From contig JBBRNX010000035.1 in assembly GCA_038230035.1 (NCBI GenBank), forward strand, positions 1 through 9,312: a stretch of DNA of 9,312 bases, read 5' to 3'. Shown here in pieces: positions 1-5,762 of the stretch. Each line of letters starts with the position of its first letter. Positions within the stretch are counted from its first letter, which is position 1. Source of the DNA: Gaiella sp038230035 (lineage in GTDB: Bacteria > Actinomycetota > Thermoleophilia > Gaiellales > Gaiellaceae). The notes under the pieces were generated by a model. It was not told the DNA's origin. It saw only the letters and a list, made by a program, of their open reading frames with translations, and ran no database searches. The position numbers were made by a program, and so were the translations under genes.

Positions 1-48
1 AGCCAGAACAAGCCAGGCGAGGCCAGCCAGAACAAGCCCGGCGAGACG
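1..48 (+). repeat. 24-bp tandem repeat, two visible copies
   Basis: Bases 1-24 and 25-48 are two direct copies that differ at three positions by eye (units start AGCCAGAACAAGCC). They encode SQNKPGEA and SQNKPGET in frame. The left edge cuts the array, so the copy number may be higher. Confidence 0.75.
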
Positions 49-132
49 ATCGAGCCCGAGGACACGGACGGCGACGACTTCGAGCTCCACATGCACAAGC
101 CCGGCGGGACCGCCGATCAGCTCAAGCAGTAG
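1..132 (+). CDS. 3' end of an unrecognised gene with a repeat-bearing acidic tail (partial)
   Basis: Frame 1 is open from the first base and stops at TAG 130-132, giving the last 43 residues of a protein that starts outside the window. The visible part opens with two near-identical 8-residue units (SQNKPGEA, SQNKPGET), then an acidic stretch (IEPEDTDGDDFELH), then HMHKPGG and a polar end. It is hydrophilic with no membrane segment. Composition is biased to Q, N, K, E, D, G and P, unlike the Ala/Arg-rich proteins of the rest of the window, so it is probably disordered. I do not recognise the family. It could be the tail of a larger protein or most of a small peptide gene. It converges on the GAF/S8 protease operon across a shared hairpin. 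The reading frame is convincing because it ends just before the terminator-like repeat; the function is unknown. Confidence 0.6.
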   Translation, partial: SQNKPGEASQNKPGETIEPEDTDGDDFELHMHKPGGTADQLKQ

Positions 133-190
133 TTCACACAGCACCTTCTGGCGCGTACTGGCGCACCGACCGGTCGTTAGCTGCGCTTAT

Positions 191-222
191 CTAAGCCGGG
201 GTCCGAGCAGACCCCGGCTTAG
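191..222. terminator. Perfect 13-bp hairpin between convergent genes (probable bidirectional terminator)
   Basis: The arm CTAAGCCGGGGTC (191-203) is exactly complementary to GACCCCGGCTTAG (210-222) around a 6-base loop. It lies 58 bases after the plus-strand stop at 132, and its right arm contains the TAA stop (219-221) of the minus-strand GAF gene. Position and symmetry fit a shared terminator for the two convergent units. Neither side has a run of T residues, which is common in GC-rich actinobacteria, so intrinsic termination is inferred. Confidence 0.7.
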
Positions 223-854
223 TCGTTCTCGAGGATCTCCTCCAGCGCGAGCAGCAAGCGGCGTCCCGCATCGTCCTCGCGCCGTTCGAGGGCTGCCGCA
301 ACGCGTGCGACGGCCGCGGCATTCGATCCCTCGTCGGCAAGCACGGTGTGCGCACGGCGTGCGCGCTGGAGCAGGTCGAGTGCGATTGCGGCCTGCCCGG
401 CGAACAGCCCGAGGAGGTCCATCTCCGCGATCCCGAAACGCGTACCTTCAGGCGGATCGAGGACGGAAAGTGTGCCGAGGACCGTCTCGTCGTTCAGGAG
501 CGGCACAACCATCATCGCGTTCGGCACGTACCCCGTCTGCTCGGCAGAGCTGCGCGCGTGGCGGGGGTCGTTGGCGAGGTCGTCGATCACGAGTGGCTGG
601 CGCGTCACCAGCACCCAGCCGGAGATGCCGGTGCTCGCCGGCAGGCGCATCCCGACGAGGTCGCCTTCACCTTCACCTGACACCGCCTCGAACACAAGCT
701 CTTCAGTCGCCTCGTCGAACAGGAAGATCGACGACGCCTTGGCGTCGAAGATCGCGCGTGCCACGTCGACGATCGACTGGAGCAGAGCGCGGTGCTGCTC
801 CTCGCTGCCGAGTGTTCCAGCAGCAACCGCTGCGCGGAATCCGCCCGCGTCCAT
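219..854 (-). CDS. GAF-domain protein
   Basis: A 211-aa soluble protein. After a short N-terminal helix, residues ~20-165 read as a single GAF domain: a helix around HRALLQSIVDVARAIF, strands SSIFLFDEATEELVFEAVSG, the conserved turn LPASTGISGWVLVTRQPLVIDD (70-92) and the closing MMVVPLLNDETVLGTLSVLD (114-133), then a helix. GAF domains bind small ligands or act as dimerisation and sensory modules; the ligand here cannot be read. The last ~45 residues are helical and charged, with no kinase, cyclase or DNA-binding output domain, so it probably acts through a partner. ATG at 854 has a good AAGGAG site at 863-868 with an 8-base spacer. The gene starts 3 bases after the S8 protease stop, so the two are co-expressed. 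It is the last gene of the sigma-factor operon. There are no cysteines, which argues against a thiol or Fe-S sensor. Confidence 0.88.
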   Translation of the reverse strand: MDAGGFRAAVAAGTLGSEEQHRALLQSIVDVARAIFDAKASSIFLFDEATEELVFEAVSGEGEGDLVGMRLPASTGISGWVLVTRQPLVIDDLANDPRHARSSAEQTGYVPNAMMVVPLLNDETVLGTLSVLDPPEGTRFGIAEMDLLGLFAGQAAIALDLLQRARRAHTVLADEGSNAAAVARVAAALERREDDAGRRLLLALEEILEND

Positions 855-857
855 CGA

Positions 858-1673
858 TCACGCTCCTTCGGTGTTGGTCGCAGTCAGATAGAGCAGACTC
901 TTGACCTGTGGCGCCGTAAGCGCGGGGTGCTTCGCCAACACCAGGGCGCAGAGGCCCGCGATATGCGGCGCGGCGAAGCTGTTCCCGGTACAGCGCATCG
1001 TCCCGCCGCCCGGCCACGCGACGTCGACGTCGACGCCGCGGGCGAAGAACTCGACCGGCGGCGACGGATTCGCGTACCAGACCAGCGGCTCGTCCTCTTC
1101 GTGGCTGCCCACTGAGATGACCGAGGAGAACCGCCACGGGTAGCTCTCGACCGGCATGTTGTGGGCTGCTGCGACGAGCAACGTGCGGCGGAAGTACGCG
1201 CCGTCGGCGAGGTCGTGGAGGGTCTCGGCGAACCGCTTCTTCGTCGTCGAGAGGCTCAGGTTGATCACGTCGAAGCCCTCCTCGACCGCGTGTTGGAGGC
1301 CGGCGAGGATCAACTCGCCGCTTCCCGTTGCGCCCGCGCCGAGGACACGGACGCTGTGTAACGAGCAGTCCGGGGCGAGCGCACGGACGATTCCGGCACA
1401 GGCGGTGCCGTGGCCGCAGACATCGCCGAGCTCGTCGGATACGACGTTGATCTCTCCATCCTCACCGAGCTCGACGGCGACAGCGCTGTCGAGCGGCGCC
1501 ACGAGCGGATGCGAGCCGTCGACGCCGCTGTCGAGGATGCAGACGCGCGCGCCCTTTCCCGTCGACTCGCCGAACGCCCAGTCGCGTGTCGGCCGCTCGG
1601 GCCAGACGTTTGCGAGCGCGATCCCGCCGGCGTTTGCCGCGGCAAGGCTCCAGGCGGGCACGGCGCTGCTCAA
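858..1673 (-). CDS. S8 (subtilisin-like) serine peptidase, compact, no signal peptide
   Basis: A 271-aa subtilase with all catalytic blocks: Asp48 in VCILDSGVDGSHP, His88 in CGHGTACAGIV, the oxyanion Asn172 in LLVAAAHN and Ser232 in GNSFAAPHIAG. There is no signal peptide, no I9-type prodomain and no C-terminal extension, so it probably acts inside the cell on a limited set of substrates. It has six cysteines; Cys86 sits two residues before His88 and Cys228 four before Ser232. The frame stays open far upstream, but that part is Arg/Ser-rich antisense-like translation over the neighbouring gene. I chose TTG at 1671-1673 because its TTGA overlaps the TGA of the upstream gene and GAGG lies 4 bases away; GTG at 1659-1661 is the alternative (267 aa). 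It lies between a cyclodeaminase-like gene and the GAF gene in an ECF-sigma operon. An active protease is well supported; the substrate is unknown, and RiPP leader or regulator cleavage is only conjecture. Confidence 0.9.
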   Translation of the reverse strand: MSSAVPAWSLAAANAGGIALANVWPERPTRDWAFGESTGKGARVCILDSGVDGSHPLVAPLDSAVAVELGEDGEINVVSDELGDVCGHGTACAGIVRALAPDCSLHSVRVLGAGATGSGELILAGLQHAVEEGFDVINLSLSTTKKRFAETLHDLADGAYFRRTLLVAAAHNMPVESYPWRFSSVISVGSHEEDEPLVWYANPSPPVEFFARGVDVDVAWPGGGTMRCTGNSFAAPHIAGLCALVLAKHPALTAPQVKSLLYLTATNTEGA

Positions 1674-2254
1674 GTCGCCTCGAGGGCTCGCGCGCGCGCC
1701 TGCGCTGCGATGCTCACGAGCGCATCGGCGCGAGACGATCGGTCGTCGCCCGAGGCGGTTGTGAGGTTCGCGAAGACGAGCGCCGCAGCGGCTCGGGTCG
1801 CTCCCTCGGCCAGCGCGGCGGCAGCGACCGCGTCGGCCCGTTCGTGCCCAACCGCTCGGTCGGCCGCGAGTGCGGCGAGCTCGGCCGTCGCGGCGCAAGC
1901 GTCTGCGATCTCGAGTGGGATGTCCGCCGAGCGTTCGAGCGCGGGGCCAAGGTCGCGATGGTCGGAGCTCGGGTCTGAACGAAGCTCGAGAACCCGTGTG
2001 AAGGCTGCTGCGTCTGCTGCTGCGAGTGGCCGGAGCCGTGAGGCCAGCCCGCGAGCCTGGGCGGCGACGCCGGCGGCGTCCGCCCAGTCCGTCGCTGCCC
2101 GAGCGGTCATTGCGACGAGCTCGGCCGCCATCGCGCCGACGATTGCCGCGGCCGAGCCACTCGCGGGAGCCGGGGTCGTCGCGGCGAGCGCATCGAGGAA
2201 CTCGTCGAGCCGAAGCGCGAGCAAGTCGCCGGCGCTGCCGGTGCGCGAGATCAC
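1670..2254 (-). CDS. Cyclodeaminase/cyclohydrolase family protein (FTCD C-terminal / FchA-like)
   Basis: A 194-aa, mostly helical, Ala-rich protein. The N-terminal signature LDEFLDALAATTPAPASGSAAAIVGAMAAELVAM (residues 16-49) matches the start of the formimidoyltetrahydrofolate cyclodeaminase / methenyltetrahydrofolate cyclohydrolase (FchA) family, including the P-x-P-x-S-G-S-A-A-A turn. The rest (ARGLASRLRPLAAADAAAFTRVL and later helices) follows the family's helical bundle. Known members interconvert one-carbon folates as dimers or larger oligomers. Length is close to free-standing FchA proteins. GTG at 2252-2254 overlaps the upstream TGA in a GTGA, and the gene ends in a TTGA overlap with the S8 protease. 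No other folate gene is in the window, so its role next to a sigma factor and a protease is puzzling. The family is likely; the reaction is uncertain. Confidence 0.8.
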   Translation of the reverse strand: MISRTGSAGDLLALRLDEFLDALAATTPAPASGSAAAIVGAMAAELVAMTARAATDWADAAGVAAQARGLASRLRPLAAADAAAFTRVLELRSDPSSDHRDLGPALERSADIPLEIADACAATAELAALAADRAVGHERADAVAAAALAEGATRAAAALVFANLTTASGDDRSSRADALVSIAAQARARALEAT

Positions 2255-2502
2255 TCGCTGACGCGCCGGCGGAGGAGATCGACGAGCGCGGGTCGCGGCT
2301 CGACGCCTTCGGCGACGAGTGCGGCCTCGATGTCGGCGAGGAGCGCAGCGCGGAAGACGAGGTCTTCTCTGGCGCGTTCGACGAGCCCGTCGACCTCGGC
2401 GCGCGCACGCGGCAGCTCCTGCGCCGCCTGCACGTAGCCGGCCGGTGCCGGGGGCATCGCCCGCAGCAGCTCACCGATGTGCTCTTCGTCGTAGCGTCTC
2501 AT
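2251..2502 (-). CDS. Small helical protein encoded directly after the ECF sigma factor
   Basis: An 83-aa hydrophilic protein (starts MRRYDEEHIGELL) with a Pro-rich turn PPAPAGYVQAAQELP at residues 17-31, followed by charged amphipathic helices to the end. No family is recognised. It has no transmembrane segment and no HxxxCxxC zinc motif, so it is not a standard anti-sigma factor, although it occupies the place where one is usually encoded. ATG at 2500-2502 overlaps the sigma gene's TGA (ATGA), and GGAG at 2509-2512 lies 6 bases upstream. It ends in a GTGA overlap with the cyclodeaminase-like gene. This coupling implies matched expression with the sigma factor. A sigma-binding or adaptor role is conjecture. 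Confidence 0.78.
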   Translation of the reverse strand: MRRYDEEHIGELLRAMPPAPAGYVQAAQELPRARAEVDGLVERAREDLVFRAALLADIEAALVAEGVEPRPALVDLLRRRVSE

Positions 2503-3059
2503 TGATCTCTCCGCTCACTGGACGCGGCAGCGACGATATTTCTTCCCTCGAGTCGTTCGCGAAGCCGGCCGAGGCAGCGGGAGATGCGGCTCGCGATGGT
2601 TCCGGGAGGCAGATCGAGTGCCTCGCCGATCGTGCGGTAGCTCTCGTCCCGGCAGAAGAAGCGGTCGAGGACCGCCTGGCATTCCTCGGAGAGCGCGCCT
2701 AGCTCGATCCGGACGTCGAAGGCCTCCTCCAGGTGGTCGATGACGTTCTCGATCTCCTCGGGCAGCGTCTCCACTGGTGTCTCGCGCGTCGCCGTGCGCA
2801 GCCGGTCGATGCACTCGCGACGTGTGAGCTGGGCGATCCAGGGACGCAGCGCAGCAGGGTCGCGGAGCGTGTCGAGGCGGTCGTAGATGCGTGCGAAAAC
2901 GTCCTGGAAGACATCTTCGGCGTCAGTCTGCGAGAGGCGGAAGGCCTGTGTCGCGATCGCGAAGACGTAGCGGGAGAACCGCTCGACGAGCTCGTTCCAG
3001 GCCGCTTGCTCGCCTGCGAGGCAGTCGGCGACCAGGGCGCTGTCGGACAAGGGCTGCAT
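2499..3059 (-). CDS. ECF-type sigma-70 family RNA polymerase sigma factor
   Basis: A 186-aa protein with the two helical parts of a group 4 (ECF) sigma factor. Region 2 spans ~residues 15-90: AAWNELVERFSRYVFAIATQAF, then DAEDVFQDVFARIYDRLDTLRD and PWIAQLTRRECIDRLR. An acidic linker (97-117) follows, then region 4 at ~118-172: LGALSEECQAVLDRFFCRDESYRTIGEALDLPPGTIASRISRCLGRLRERL, with the helix-turn-helix in SYRTIGEALDLPPGTIASRIS. It directs RNA polymerase to a specific promoter set and heads a five-gene operon. ATG at 3057-3059 begins the sigma homology; a longer open frame to 3374 is Arg/Ser-rich and overlaps xseB, so it was rejected. No clear ribosome site precedes this ATG, so the transcript may have a very short leader. 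The sub-group cannot be assigned, and no anti-sigma gene is obvious. Confidence 0.9.
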   Translation of the reverse strand: MQPLSDSALVADCLAGEQAAWNELVERFSRYVFAIATQAFRLSQTDAEDVFQDVFARIYDRLDTLRDPAALRPWIAQLTRRECIDRLRTATRETPVETLPEEIENVIDHLEEAFDVRIELGALSEECQAVLDRFFCRDESYRTIGEALDLPPGTIASRISRCLGRLRERLEGRNIVAAASSERRDQ

Positions 3060-3065
3060 TCGCGT

Positions 3066-3096
3066 AGTAGAGCCGATACGGCGGCCGCGGTCTACT
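3066..3096. promoter_or_regulatory. Inverted repeat just upstream of the sigma factor start
   Basis: AGTAGA (3066-3071) pairs with TCTACT (3091-3096) around a GC-rich centre that includes a GCGGCCGC palindrome. It lies 7 bases upstream of the sigma ATG on the minus strand, so it could be an operator or part of the leader. No clear -35/-10 pair was recognised. Its function is inferred from location only. Confidence 0.3.
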
Positions 3097-3110
3097 CGAG
3101 GGTTTGGTCC

Positions 3111-3128
3111 TGGCCCACTGGCGGGCCA
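3111..3128. repeat. 6-bp inverted repeat between xseB and the sigma gene
   Basis: TGGCCC (3111-3116) and GGGCCA (3123-3128) flank a 6-base loop. It may be a hairpin in the read-through transcript or a protein-binding site. There is no T-tract. Confidence 0.35.
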
Positions 3129-3149
3129 CTTTAGGATTCTTCGCGAGCA

Positions 3150-3173
3150 GGGAATCTGCGCTAGTTGATTCCC
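3150..3173. repeat. 7-bp inverted repeat downstream of xseB
   Basis: GGGAATC (3150-3156) and GATTCCC (3167-3173) flank a 10-base spacer, starting 11 bases past the xseB stop. It could end the xseAB transcript or act as an operator for the sigma operon. No T-tract follows on the minus strand, so a terminator role is uncertain. Confidence 0.4.
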
Positions 3174-3183
3174 GGATCTTGCG

Positions 3184-3381
3184 TTACGAGGAATCGCGCG
3201 AGAGCTCTTCGATCCGGCCTTCTGCGGCGTCGAGGAGCGCGACGCAGCTGCGATAGAGCTCCTCGCCGCGGCGCCAGAGCGCGATCGCGTCGTCGACCGG
3301 GACGTCGCCGCGCTCCAGTCGCCCGACGATCTCGTCGAGCTCCTGTTGCGCCTTCTCGAACGTCGGCTTCTCATCGATCAC
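3184..3381 (-). CDS. xseB: Exodeoxyribonuclease VII small subunit
   Basis: A 65-aa protein with the XseB pattern: PTFEKAQQELDEIVGRLERGDVPVDDAIALWRRGEELYRSC, that is, F-E-x-A-x-x-x-L-x-x-I-V-x-x-L-E-x-G-x-x-x-L/V-x-x-A. The product is a helical hairpin that binds the XseA large subunit in several copies per complex. Exonuclease VII degrades single-stranded DNA from both ends to acid-insoluble oligonucleotides. The usual length is 60-80 aa. GTG at 3379-3381 overlaps the xseA stop (GTGA), giving translational coupling that fits the excess of small over large subunit. Confidence 0.95.
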   Translation of the reverse strand: MIDEKPTFEKAQQELDEIVGRLERGDVPVDDAIALWRRGEELYRSCVALLDAAEGRIEELSRDSS

Positions 3382-4535
3382 GGCTGGACCTTCTCCACGC
3401 GGGCACCGAGCGAGCCGGCGGCGAGCTGGACGTCGATCCGCTCGCCAACTTCGACGTCGTCGACGCTGCGCAGAACGCCAGTCGCGTTACGCGCGATTGC
3501 GTATCCCCGTTCGAGTGTGGCTTGCGGTGAGAGAACGCGCAGCCGGCCGCCGCTTGCAACGAGCACGGCTCGGCGCCGTTCGAGGAGCAGGCGCGGCGCT
3601 GCACGCAGCTGGCCCGCGGTTCGTTCCAGGCGCTCGCGGTCACGAGCGACGAGGCGTCGCACACCCGTGCCGAGCCTCTCGCGTGAGCGTGCAAGGCCGG
3701 CGACGAGCTCGTCGAGGTCGGGCACGACGAGGCGAGCCGCAGCGGTTGGTGTGGAGGCGCGAACGTCCGCAGCGAGGTCGCAGAGCGGTGTGTCCTGCTC
3801 GTGTCCAACCGCCGAGACGACCGGGACTGGACATGCGGCGACCGCTCGGACGACGCGCTCGTCGCTGAACGGGAGAAGGTCCTCGAAGCTACCGCCGCCG
3901 CGGGACACGATCACGGCGTCGACCGCCGGATGTGCGGCGAGCGCCGTCAGGGACTTGACGATCGCCGTTGCCGCCGCGTCGCCTTGTACGCGGGTCTCCG
4001 CGACGACGATCCAGGCGGGCGGGAAGCGAGCCGAGATCGCGGCGACGATGTCTCCGCGGGCTGCGGCATCCACTCCCGTGAGCAGACCGACCGCACGGGG
4101 AAACCTGGGCAGCGACCGTTTCCTCTCGGCCGCGAACAGGCCTTCTGCGGCCAGTGTGCGCTTGAGACGTTCGAGCGCCGCGAGATGATCGCCGAGTCCG
4201 AATCGCTCGATCGTCGCTGCCCGGAACGTCAGCGAGCCCTTCGCCTCGTAGAGCTCGGGACGTCCGTTGATGTGGACACGCTCGCCGTCGGTCAGGTCGA
4301 GCTCGAGCGCGTCGAACCGCCGCCGCGACATCGTCACGGCCAATGTCGCGCCGGTCTCGGGATCCTTCAGCGTGAGGAAGCACGTCGCCCACGCGTCGTT
4401 GCGGCGGAGCTCGGTGACCTCGCCCTCGACCCACACTTCGGGCAGCTTCGCGAGCCAGCTCGCGATCCCGCGGTTGAACGCGGAGACGGCGAACACCTTG
4501 CGGTCGCCGTAGACCTTCGACTCGACTTTGCTCAC
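3378..4535 (-). CDS. xseA: Exodeoxyribonuclease VII large subunit
   Basis: A 385-aa protein with the XseA order: an N-terminal OB-fold for nucleic acid binding (~13-110, from KVFAVSAFNRGIASWL through VWVEGEVTELRR to LTFRAATIERFG), then the catalytic domain with FPRAVGLLTGVDAAARGDI (145-162), the invariant VSRGGGSFEDLLPF (210-223) and VVSAVGHEQDTPLCDLAADVRASTPTAA (239-266). A short coiled-coil region follows (~271-330) and then the terminal LSPQATLERGYAI (335-347). It is shorter than the E. coli protein (about 456 aa), mainly through a reduced coiled coil, as in other high-GC Gram-positives. GTG at 4533-4535 starts 24 bases after the 69-aa gene and is preceded by a tight hairpin instead of a clear ribosome site. 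It pairs with xseB in repair and processing of single-stranded DNA. Confidence 0.95.
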   Translation of the reverse strand: MSKVESKVYGDRKVFAVSAFNRGIASWLAKLPEVWVEGEVTELRRNDAWATCFLTLKDPETGATLAVTMSRRRFDALELDLTDGERVHINGRPELYEAKGSLTFRAATIERFGLGDHLAALERLKRTLAAEGLFAAERKRSLPRFPRAVGLLTGVDAAARGDIVAAISARFPPAWIVVAETRVQGDAAATAIVKSLTALAAHPAVDAVIVSRGGGSFEDLLPFSDERVVRAVAACPVPVVSAVGHEQDTPLCDLAADVRASTPTAAARLVVPDLDELVAGLARSRERLGTGVRRLVARDRERLERTAGQLRAAPRLLLERRRAVLVASGGRLRVLSPQATLERGYAIARNATGVLRSVDDVEVGERIDVQLAAGSLGARVEKVQP

Positions 4536-4538
4536 GAT

Positions 4539-4558
4539 TCGCAGCCTAGAGGCTGCGA
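4539..4558. promoter_or_regulatory. 8-bp perfect hairpin directly upstream of the xseA start
   Basis: TCGCAGCC (4539-4546) and GGCTGCGA (4551-4558) flank a 4-base loop. It fills the gap between the stop of the 69-aa gene (4560) and the GTG of xseA (4535), ending 3 bases before the start codon. In mRNA it would occupy the ribosome-binding region. It could limit xseA translation, attenuate transcription or mark an mRNA processing site; there is no T-tract. Confidence 0.5.
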
Positions 4559-4559
4559 G

Positions 4560-4769
4560 CTACAAGAGGATCTCGGCGGCCGTTGTCGGGCTGCAGCCCT
4601 GGCGGAGCAGGTCGACACAGGTGTGGAGATCAGCGTCGCTGACCGCAAGCTTCTCGGCGAGCGGCAGCGGGAAGCCCGCCTCGATCAGGATGTGAAGGCG
4701 CCAGCTCTCGACCTTCGCCTGTTCGGTCGGGCGGGTGCCCTCGATCTGGGTTTCTGTGATCTCAGCCAT
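4560..4769 (-). CDS. Small conserved-looking protein of unknown function
   Basis: A 69-aa soluble protein (MAEITETQIEGTRPTE...). The second half, WRLHILIEAGFPLPLAEKLAVSDADLHTCVDLLRQGCSPTTAAEILL (residues 23-69), is compact and helical and resembles small actinobacterial hypothetical proteins seen beside unrelated genes. Two helix-turn-like units (GFPLPLAEKLAVSDADLH and GCSPTTAAEILL) might form a tiny UBA/HTH-like fold, but this is a guess. ATG at 4767-4769; the ribosome site is weak. It lies 39 bases after the coiled-coil gene and 24 before xseA, in the same direction, so it is probably in the same transcript. The real-gene call rests on its balanced composition and operon fit. Confidence 0.75.
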   Translation of the reverse strand: MAEITETQIEGTRPTEQAKVESWRLHILIEAGFPLPLAEKLAVSDADLHTCVDLLRQGCSPTTAAEILL

Positions 4770-4808
4770 GGGTTTCTGGAAAGCAGGTGTCGCGAAGATT
4801 CGTGGTCT

Positions 4809-5753
4809 CTACGACGCTTCCTGCCGCCGATTTGTTGGTGATTCGGATTCGACACGGCGGACGAGCTCTTCGCGGCCGAGGAGCTCGACGGCCCGGTCGA
4901 GCTCGCGGGCGAGTCGCGTCGCCGACTCTTCGCGGAGGTCGCGCATGCGCTCGTCGAACGCCATGCTGGCGACCTGGACGTGTCGATCGAGCTCGCGTTC
5001 GACGACCCGTGCGATCCGCTCGGTCTGGCGGCGTTCGAACTCGACGAACTCGACCTCGAGCCTGCTACGGGCATCGGTTTCGGCCTTCTCGACGCCTTCC
5101 GCGAGCGCGGTCTCCCTCGCGCGAAGCCGTTCGGTGATGTCGGCGATCGCGCGTCGCCGCTCGGCAGTGTGCGTCTCGAGCTCGTCGAGCGCCTCGGTGA
5201 CCGCCTGGTGGGCAGCCCGTTCGAGCTCCTCGCGAAGTCGCACGACGGCCTTACGCTGCTCGTCCGCCGTCGACCCGAGATCGGCCGCCTCGGCGGCGAT
5301 CCGCTGCTCGACGTCGGCGATCGCCTCACGGTGGCGTTGCTCCAGCCGGGCGAGTTGCATCTCGACGTGCCGCTGCGAGCGATCGAGATCGTCCGTGAAC
5401 GACCGAAGGCGCTCGTCGACCCGACGCTCGACCTCGGCGAGCGTTGCCGCGAGCAACTCGCCTGCCCGCCGCTCGCGCGCTGCGAACTCGCCGCGGTGTG
5501 CGTCCGCAAGCTTGCGCTCCTCCGCTGCGAGCGCGGAGACCGACTCCGCGCGCTCGCGTGCGAGGACGCGCCTGATCTCCTCCGCGTGCCGCGTTGTCTC
5601 GGCTTCGACGGTGTCCCGCAAGGTTGCGCGCGCGGCCAGGACGAGCTCGTCCGAGGCTGCCGCTCGCGTCCGCCCGCGCTTGACCGCAAGCCACAGGGAA
5701 GCAGCCAGGATGAGCGCTCCAACGAGGCTGCCGGCGAGGATCCAGACGAGCAC
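4809..5753 (-). CDS. Membrane-anchored long coiled-coil protein
   Basis: A 314-aa protein. One transmembrane segment at ~residues 3-24 (VWILAGSLVGALILAASLWLAV) is followed by KRGR, which favours the tail being cytoplasmic. Residues ~30-300 are almost continuous charged heptad-like helix, rich in E, R and A (for example ERRVDERLRSFTDDLDRSQRH). There is no enzyme motif. The layout resembles the front half of RmuC-type proteins or ATP-synthase b-like stalks, but the RmuC nuclease domain is missing, so it is not called either. The short tail SPTNRRQEAS looks disordered. GTG at 5751-5753 lies 9 bases after the stop of the upstream membrane protein, indicating the same operon. A long antisense open frame across it (427 codons) was judged a GC-rich shadow. 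A scaffold or envelope-organising role is inferred only from architecture. Confidence 0.82.
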   Translation of the reverse strand: MLVWILAGSLVGALILAASLWLAVKRGRTRAAASDELVLAARATLRDTVEAETTRHAEEIRRVLARERAESVSALAAEERKLADAHRGEFAARERRAGELLAATLAEVERRVDERLRSFTDDLDRSQRHVEMQLARLEQRHREAIADVEQRIAAEAADLGSTADEQRKAVVRLREELERAAHQAVTEALDELETHTAERRRAIADITERLRARETALAEGVEKAETDARSRLEVEFVEFERRQTERIARVVERELDRHVQVASMAFDERMRDLREESATRLARELDRAVELLGREELVRRVESESPTNRRQEAS

Positions 5754-5762
5754 GGAATTACT

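Noticed and set aside
1410..2261. Plus-strand 283-codon open frame
   Set aside because: Antisense to the cyclodeaminase-like gene and the S8 protease start. The Ala/Ser/Arg repeat-like composition is typical of GC-rich shadows.
1674..2474. Upstream extension of the S8 protease frame to 538 aa
   Set aside because: The extra part is Arg/Ser-rich low-complexity translation overlapping two good genes. Subtilase homology begins near the TTG at 1673.
3060..3374. Upstream extension of the sigma factor to 291 aa
   Set aside because: The added residues are Arg/Ser-rich and run antisense-like over xseB. Sigma region 2 starts just after ATG 3059.
3801..4841. Plus-strand 346-codon open frame
   Set aside because: Antisense to xseA, whose motifs are unmistakable. 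The translation is Arg/Asp-rich without any motif.
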